This document shows, one piece after another, positions 6,779 to 10,561 of a DNA stretch of 10,561 nt; positions within the stretch are counted from its first letter, which is position 1; each line of letters begins with the position of its first letter. The stretch is from Rhodocyclaceae bacterium (GTDB lineage Bacteria; Pseudomonadota; Gammaproteobacteria; Burkholderiales; Rhodocyclaceae): positions 1 through 10,561 of the forward strand of contig JAFSWK010000188.1 in NCBI GenBank assembly GCA_017444505.1, given 5' to 3'. The translations under genes were made by a program, and so were the position numbers. Below the pieces are notes generated by a model. The model was not told the origin of the DNA, made no database searches, and was given only the letters and a program-made list of their open reading frames with translations.

Positions 6779-7360
6779 TTAGCCGAAATTGGCTTCGGCG
6801 AAGCGCCAGTTCACAAGGTGGTCGAGGAACGCGGCGATGAAATCGGGGCGACGGTTGCGGTAGTCGATGTAATAGGCGTGTTCCCAAACGTCGATGCACA
6901 GCAACGGCGTGTCGCCCGTGGTCAGCGGCGTGCCGGCGGCGCCCATGTTGACGATGTCCGGCGTGCCGTCGGGCTTTTTCACCAGCCACGTCCAGCCCGA
7001 GCCGAAATTGCTCGCAGCACTGGCGGCAAACGCCTTGCGAAACTCGGCGTAGCTGCCCCATTTTTGCGCAATGGCGGCAGCCAGCGCGCCGGAAGGCTCA
7101 CCGCCGCCGTTGGGCGTCATACAGTTCCAGAAAAACGTGTGGTTGCTGATTTGCGCGGCGTTGTTGTAGATGCCGCCGTCGGCGCGGCGGATGATGTCTT
7201 CCAGCGCGAGGTTTTCAAACTCGGTGCCGCGAATGAGGTTGTTCAGGTTGGTGACGTAGGCTTGATGGTGCTTGCCGTGGTGAAATTCCAGCGTCTCGGC
7301 GGAAATGTGCGGGGCGAGCGCATCTTGCGCATACGGCAGGGCGGGAAGGGTGTGTTCCAT
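6779..7360 (-). CDS. sodB: Superoxide dismutase [Fe]
   Basis: A 193-residue cytoplasmic enzyme that converts superoxide to oxygen and hydrogen peroxide. It is close to the usual FeSOD length. The four metal ligands are present: His27, His74, Asp157 and His161, the last two in the signature DVWEHAYY (157-164). Tyr35 of the active-site gateway and Gln70 (in AAQISNH), which marks the iron type rather than the manganese type, are also present. One oddity is Ser72, where E. coli FeSOD has a tryptophan (AAQVWNH). The ATG at 7360 gives the standard N-terminus MEHTLPALPYAQDALAPH. A purine-rich AGAGAGAG sits about eight bases upstream as ribosome binding site. The frame stays open further upstream, but that stretch is leader and promoter. 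The gene has its own likely promoter and terminator. Confidence 0.97.
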   Translation of the reverse strand: MEHTLPALPYAQDALAPHISAETLEFHHGKHHQAYVTNLNNLIRGTEFENLALEDIIRRADGGIYNNAAQISNHTFFWNCMTPNGGGEPSGALAAAIAQKWGSYAEFRKAFAASAASNFGSGWTWLVKKPDGTPDIVNMGAAGTPLTTGDTPLLCIDVWEHAYYIDYRNRRPDFIAAFLDHLVNWRFAEANFG

Positions 7361-7430
7361 CGGTGTACTCTCTCTTGGGTTGAAAACGCGGGCGGCGCGG
7401 CAAACCATCGCACACCCGCCCGGGCGTGAA

Positions 7431-7459
7431 AATGTATACGCCTTGCCGCTGGGTATCAA
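7431..7459 (-). promoter_or_regulatory. Likely sigma-70 promoter of sodB, overlapping the xseA stop
   Basis: On the minus strand TTGATA (plus 7454-7459, five of six matches to the -35 consensus) is followed after 17 bases by TACATT (7431-7436, four of six). An alternative -10 is TATACA at 7433-7438 with a 15-base spacer. The -35 box contains the TGA stop of xseA. The start codon of sodB is about 70 bases downstream, leaving a leader of roughly 65 bases that includes a 10-bp palindrome at 7417-7426. Confidence 0.55.
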
Positions 7460-8889
7460 GCGCGGGGCGTTTTGGGCGCGGATTGCTGTGGGGAAGAAAG
7501 CGCCTGTGCGGGCACTTTGCCTTCGGCCAGATGCAGCGTAAAGACTGCGCCGGAGGGCAGTTGCGCGGGGCGGCGGATGATTTCTCCGTCGGGCAGCGTG
7601 GCAAAGGCGTAGCCGCGCGCGAGGATGGTTTGCGGCGCAAGCAGCCGCAGGCGGGTTGCCAGTTCGGCAAGATGGCGGCGGCGTTCGCGCAGCAATGCGC
7701 TTTGCGCGGCGTGCAGCCGTTCATCCAGATGCGCAAGACGCGCGCGCGCGGCGCGCAAATCGGGCGCGGTGAGCGCGCGGCGGGCGAGTTCCAGACGGTG
7801 ACGGTGGCGTGACCAATCCGCGCGCAGCACGCTGGCGAAACGGTAACGCAGCAGGCGCAGGCGCTCCAGGTTTTGCTGCCACTGCTGGCGCGGGTCGCGC
7901 AGGCGGTGGGCGGCCAGGTCCAGCCGTTGCCGGTATTGCAGAAGCTGGCGGGCAAAGGCGCGGTGCAGCGTGCGCGCCAGCACGGGCAGACGCGCGCGCA
8001 GCGCAAAAAAGCCTTCGCTGGCGATTTCGGCGGCGCGGGTGGGCGTGGCGGCGCGCAGGTCGGCGGCAAGGTCGGCAATCGAAGTATCCGTCTCGTGACC
8101 AATGCCGGTGATCACTGGCACGGGGCAGGCGCGCAGCGTGCGGGCGAGCGTGGGGTCGTTGAAGGCGGCGAGGTCTTCCGGCGAGCCGCCGCCGCGCACC
8201 AGCAAGACGAGTTCCAGCCCGTCCTCTTCCGCGCGCAGCGCCGCCGTGCCGAGTGCGGCGGCAAGTTCCATGGGTGCCTGCGCGCCCTGCACGCTGGCCG
8301 GATAGAGGCGCACCTGCATGTTGGGCGCGCGCTCGCGCAGGCAGACGAGCACGTCGTGCAATGCGGCGGCGTGAGGCGACGTTACCAGCCCGATGATGCG
8401 CGGATAGCGCGGAATCGGGCGCTTGCGCTCGGCGTCAAACAGCCCTTCGGCTTGCAGTTGCGCACGGATGCGCAAAAAGGCCTCATACAGCGCACCCGCG
8501 CCTGCCGCTTGCATGGCGAGGATGTTGAGCTGAAACGTGCCTTTGGCTTCATAAAAACTGACCTGCGCCAGCACTTCCACCTGCTGACCGGCGGCGGGCG
8601 TGAAACGCAACTGCCGCGCCTGGCTTGCCCAGAGCGTGCAGCGCACTTCGGCAGCGGCGTCTTCCAGCGAAAAATAGAGGTGGCCGGAACGCGCCAGCGT
8701 GAGCGCGGAAATTTCGCCCATCACCCGCAGCGCGGCGGGAAAGGCGTTTTGCAGATGGCGTCCGGCCAAGGCGTTGAGCGCCGAGACGGACAGCACCGCA
8801 TCGCCGCCGCCGTCATGGTTGCGGGCGTGTTGCTGTTCGGCGCGAAAACGGGCGAAATCGAAGCGGGACTGGGCGCTCATGGCGGACAT
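7456..8889 (-). CDS. xseA: Exonuclease VII large subunit
   Basis: A 477-residue protein when started at ATG 8889. It is the catalytic subunit of exonuclease VII, which with many copies of XseB degrades single-stranded DNA from both ends. The order fits the family: an OB-fold DNA-binding domain at about 33-128 (VMGEISALTLARSGHLYFSL is its core), then the catalytic domain with IIGLVTSPHAAALHDVL (165-181), RGGGSPEDLAAFND (232-245) and GIGHETDTSIADLAADLRA (262-280). A long Arg/Leu/Ala-rich region (about 293-415) is the coiled-coil stalk that binds small subunits. It ends with the C-terminal motif LAPQTILARGYAF. The start is uncertain: TTG 8892, ATG 8889 and ATG 8880 are in frame, and none has a Shine-Dalgarno sequence. 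No xseB is visible nearby. The gene is divergent from the YbhB-like gene and lies 95 bases ahead of sodB. Confidence 0.96.
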   Translation of the reverse strand: MSAMSAQSRFDFARFRAEQQHARNHDGGGDAVLSVSALNALAGRHLQNAFPAALRVMGEISALTLARSGHLYFSLEDAAAEVRCTLWASQARQLRFTPAAGQQVEVLAQVSFYEAKGTFQLNILAMQAAGAGALYEAFLRIRAQLQAEGLFDAERKRPIPRYPRIIGLVTSPHAAALHDVLVCLRERAPNMQVRLYPASVQGAQAPMELAAALGTAALRAEEDGLELVLLVRGGGSPEDLAAFNDPTLARTLRACPVPVITGIGHETDTSIADLAADLRAATPTRAAEIASEGFFALRARLPVLARTLHRAFARQLLQYRQRLDLAAHRLRDPRQQWQQNLERLRLLRYRFASVLRADWSRHRHRLELARRALTAPDLRAARARLAHLDERLHAAQSALLRERRRHLAELATRLRLLAPQTILARGYAFATLPDGEIIRRPAQLPSGAVFTLHLAEGKVPAQALSSPQQSAPKTPRA

Positions 8890-8908
8890 CAATGGGGCGG
8901 GAAGGGCA

Positions 8909-8917
8909 TGTTACACT
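8909..8917 (+). promoter_or_regulatory. Possible extended -10 promoter of the YbhB-like gene
   Basis: TGTTACACT reads as an extended -10 element (TG, one base, then TACACT with four of six matches), 37 bases before the start codon. No -35 box is visible. The same bases read on the other strand contain TAACAT, a candidate -10 for xseA, so the divergent promoters may overlap. Confidence 0.4.
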
Positions 8918-8941
8918 GCCGCCCCACATCATGAACAAACT

Positions 8942-8948
8942 AGGGGGA
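8942..8948 (+). promoter_or_regulatory. Ribosome binding site of the YbhB-like gene
   Basis: AGGGGGA lies six bases before ATG 8955. It rules out the in-frame ATG at 8931, which lies upstream of this site and would add the eight residues MNKLGGST with no family match. Confidence 0.8.
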
Positions 8949-8954
8949 TCAACC

Positions 8955-9452
8955 ATGAACTTCCAGCTTTCCAGTCCCGAATTTCAGGATGGCGCGACCC
9001 TGCCGCCGTCGTTTCAGGGGGCGTCCTTTCAAAGCGGCGAGAGCGACAGTCAATCGCCCGTGCTGGAATGGACGGGCGCGCCTGCGGGCACGAAAAGTTT
9101 TGTCATCACCATGTGCGACCCGGACGCGCCCACTGGCGTCGGCGGCTGGTGGCACTGGATGGTGGTCGATATTCCCGGCAACCTGACTTCACTGGCGCGC
9201 AACGCCGGTTCTGCCGACGGCAAACACCTGCCTGCCGGGGCGCGCAACATGTTGAACGATGGCGGCACGGTGGGCTGGATGGGCTGCTATCCGCCGGTGG
9301 GCGACCCGCCGCACAAATATCTGTTCACGATTTACGCGCTGGACTGCGAAAAACTGGATTTGCCGGAAAACGCCACGACCACGATGGCCGGTTACATGGC
9401 CAACCTGCACGCCATCGGCAAGGCAACCCTGCACGGCTTTTACGCGCGCTAA
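8955..9452 (+). CDS. YbhB/YbcL family PEBP-like protein (Raf kinase inhibitor-like)
   Basis: A 165-residue protein of the phosphatidylethanolamine-binding protein fold, close to the length of E. coli YbhB. The conserved ligand-pocket segments are present: VLEWTGAPAGTKSFVITMCDPDAPTG with the CDPDAP signature at about 52-57, GGWWHWMVVDIP around 61-72 with the pocket histidine, and GWMGCYPPVGDPPHKYLFTIYAL around 107-129, the bacterial version of the GxxGxxPPxGxxHxY block. There is no signal peptide, so it should be cytoplasmic. The biochemical role of bacterial members is not settled; they bind small anionic ligands, and the kinase-inhibitor name comes from the eukaryotic relatives. The start at 8955 is fixed by AGGGGGA at 8942-8948. 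The gene stands alone between divergent xseA and convergent mnmC. Confidence 0.95.
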   Translation: MNFQLSSPEFQDGATLPPSFQGASFQSGESDSQSPVLEWTGAPAGTKSFVITMCDPDAPTGVGGWWHWMVVDIPGNLTSLARNAGSADGKHLPAGARNMLNDGGTVGWMGCYPPVGDPPHKYLFTIYALDCEKLDLPENATTTMAGYMANLHAIGKATLHGFYAR

Positions 9453-9461
9453 GTCGTCCGT

Positions 9462-10561
9462 TTATTTTTTGGGAACCAGAAACCGCGCCGGATTGAGGGC
9501 TTTTTGCAGCCCCGCCGGTAGCGGCGAGGGCGCGCCGTCCATCAGGCTGGCGAGGTGTTCGCCGACCAGCGCGCTGAAAACCAGCCCGCGCGCGCCATAG
9601 CCGGTGGCCACCCACAGCCCCGGCGCTTCATTGGGCAGCGCGCCGACGATGGGCATACGGTCGGGGCTGGCGGGGCGAAAGCTGGTACGCCCACGCAGTG
9701 CGTCGACCTCCGGCAGGGGCACTTCGGGCAGCAGCTTGGCCAGTTTGCGCAGATTTTTCCGATGGTCTTGCGCGCGCACGCTCTCATCGGTGTCGTGCGT
9801 GTCAAAGGTGGCGCCAAAACAGAACATGCCCTCCACCGCCGGCGTCGCATAGCCGCCGCAGCATACAACCAGATGCGGCGCGTGCGCCGTCTGTTCGCTG
9901 AACGATACCTGCCCGCGTGCCGAGCGCACGGGCAGCGCGGCGGCTTGCGCAAAGCGCGGCGTGCGCGTGCCGCAGGCGAGCACCAGATGCGGCGCGCGGG
10001 TGATTTCGCGGCCAGCGGCATCCAGCGCCCGCCACTGCCCGTCGGCATACTCGCAGCGCACGACTTCGCAATCAAACTGCGCACGGATTTGCTGCGGCCA
10101 GGCGGCAAGATGCGCGGCGCACAATTCGTGCGGACACACCCAGCCGGCCAGCGGAAAAAACCAGCCGCCCAGCGCGACTTTCTGCCCCGCCAGCTCGCTG
10201 GCCATTTTGTGCGACGCAAAGCGCAGCACATTCGCGGGCAGGCTCAGGTGTTCGACGACCTGCCGCATCCGCGCTTCCTGCTCGGCATCGCGCGCCAGAT
10301 GCAGCGCACCGCAGTGGTCATGGCGCACAGGCGCGCCACGCGCCGCCAGCGCCGCCAGATGCGGCCAGGTGTAGAGGGAACCGGCGCGGGTCAGTTGGCT
10401 TAAGCGGTTGTCGTCCAGACTGGGCAGCGGACGCATCACGCCCGCCGGATTGCCGGAAGCGCCCCCGCCGGGCGCGTCATGACGTTCCAGCACTTCGACC
10501 TGCCAGCCTTTGGCGGCCAACCGCGCGGCCACGCCGGAACCGGCCAGCCCCGCGCCCAGCA
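9462..10561 (-). CDS. mnmC: MnmC, FAD-dependent oxidoreductase part (5' end outside window)
   Basis: The last 365 residues of a minus-strand protein that enters from the right edge. It resembles the C-terminal domain of MnmC, the FAD enzyme that removes the carboxymethyl group of cmnm5(s2)U at wobble position 34 of tRNA; the adjoining methyltransferase domain then completes mnm5(s2)U. Visible signs are the dinucleotide-binding fold LGAGLAGSG at the first residues, with the acidic residue Glu25 at the end of the second strand, and GASGNPAGVMRPLPSLDDN at 33-51, which is typical of MnmC. The C-terminal FAD block has FRPASPDRMPIVGALP, then GLWVATGYGARGLVFSAL, and the tail ALNPARFLVPKK resembles the MnmC terminus. 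Whether the N-terminal methyltransferase domain is fused cannot be seen. The stop lies 9 bases from the convergent YbhB-like gene. Confidence 0.9.
   Translation of the reverse strand, partial: LGAGLAGSGVAARLAAKGWQVEVLERHDAPGGGASGNPAGVMRPLPSLDDNRLSQLTRAGSLYTWPHLAALAARGAPVRHDHCGALHLARDAEQEARMRQVVEHLSLPANVLRFASHKMASELAGQKVALGGWFFPLAGWVCPHELCAAHLAAWPQQIRAQFDCEVVRCEYADGQWRALDAAGREITRAPHLVLACGTRTPRFAQAAALPVRSARGQVSFSEQTAHAPHLVVCCGGYATPAVEGMFCFGATFDTHDTDESVRAQDHRKNLRKLAKLLPEVPLPEVDALRGRTSFRPASPDRMPIVGALPNEAPGLWVATGYGARGLVFSALVGEHLASLMDGAPSPLPAGLQKALNPARFLVPKK

Noticed and set aside
6708..7061. Upstream in-frame extension of tal
   Set aside because: It is the out-of-frame shadow of sodB and crosses the sodB terminator; ATG 6707 gives the family N-terminus.
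7361..7459. Upstream in-frame extension of sodB by 33 codons
   Set aside because: The extra residues do not match the family, and the stretch holds the likely promoter and leader; ATG 7360 is standard.
7739..7754. Alternating CG run inside xseA, possible Z-DNA
   Set aside because: Only 10 strictly alternating bases, encoding the Arg/Ala-rich stalk; expected in GC-rich coding sequence.
7873..8934. 353-codon plus-strand open frame opposite xseA
   Set aside because: Shadow of xseA: Gly/Arg/Gln-rich, no recognisable motif, and no ribosome binding site.
9453..9475. T-run (TTTATTTTTT) between the YbhB-like gene and mnmC as a terminator
   Set aside because: No stable stem precedes it on the plus strand; the T-run overlaps the mnmC stop and Lys codons.

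Overview
The window is GC-rich, densely packed bacterial chromosome. It reads as ordinary housekeeping and transport genes from a betaproteobacterium; the gene types and protein flavour suggest this, but I could not test it by search. Ten protein genes cover almost everything. The longest gap between genes is about 200 bases. I see no rRNA, tRNA, CRISPR array, insertion sequence, prophage or defence system.

Left block, plus strand (1-3886): the tail of a Sua5/TsaC2-type threonylcarbamoyl-AMP synthase (t6A tRNA modification), a Bcr/CflA-type drug efflux transporter of the major facilitator superfamily, queC (queuosine precursor synthesis) 24 bases behind it, and then, after a gap with a strong hairpin, a secreted FlgT-like protein. 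The last gene ends tail to tail with the minus-strand block: the two stop codons share the four bases CTAG.

Middle block, minus strand, read from right to left (8889 down to 3883): xseA (exonuclease VII large subunit), sodB (iron superoxide dismutase), tal (transaldolase), uppP (undecaprenyl-diphosphatase) and an EamA-family transporter. Clear intrinsic terminators follow sodB and tal. uppP and the EamA gene are only 9 bases apart and probably share a transcript. A plausible sodB promoter overlaps the xseA stop codon.

Right block: a YbhB/YbcL-type PEBP-family gene on the plus strand, divergent from xseA, and then, convergent with it, the C-terminal FAD oxidoreductase part of mnmC (wobble-uridine tRNA modification), which runs off the right edge.

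Three genes (sua5, queC, mnmC) modify the tRNA anticodon loop, but they sit in separate transcription units. The rest cover oxidative stress, central carbon metabolism, cell-wall lipid recycling, DNA repair and efflux. I found no convincing new system. The points most worth checking are a degenerate Sua5 linker, an orphan FlgT-like protein, terminators placed just before the tal and uppP start codons, a Trp-to-Ser change near the SodB active site, and the shared CTAG stop.
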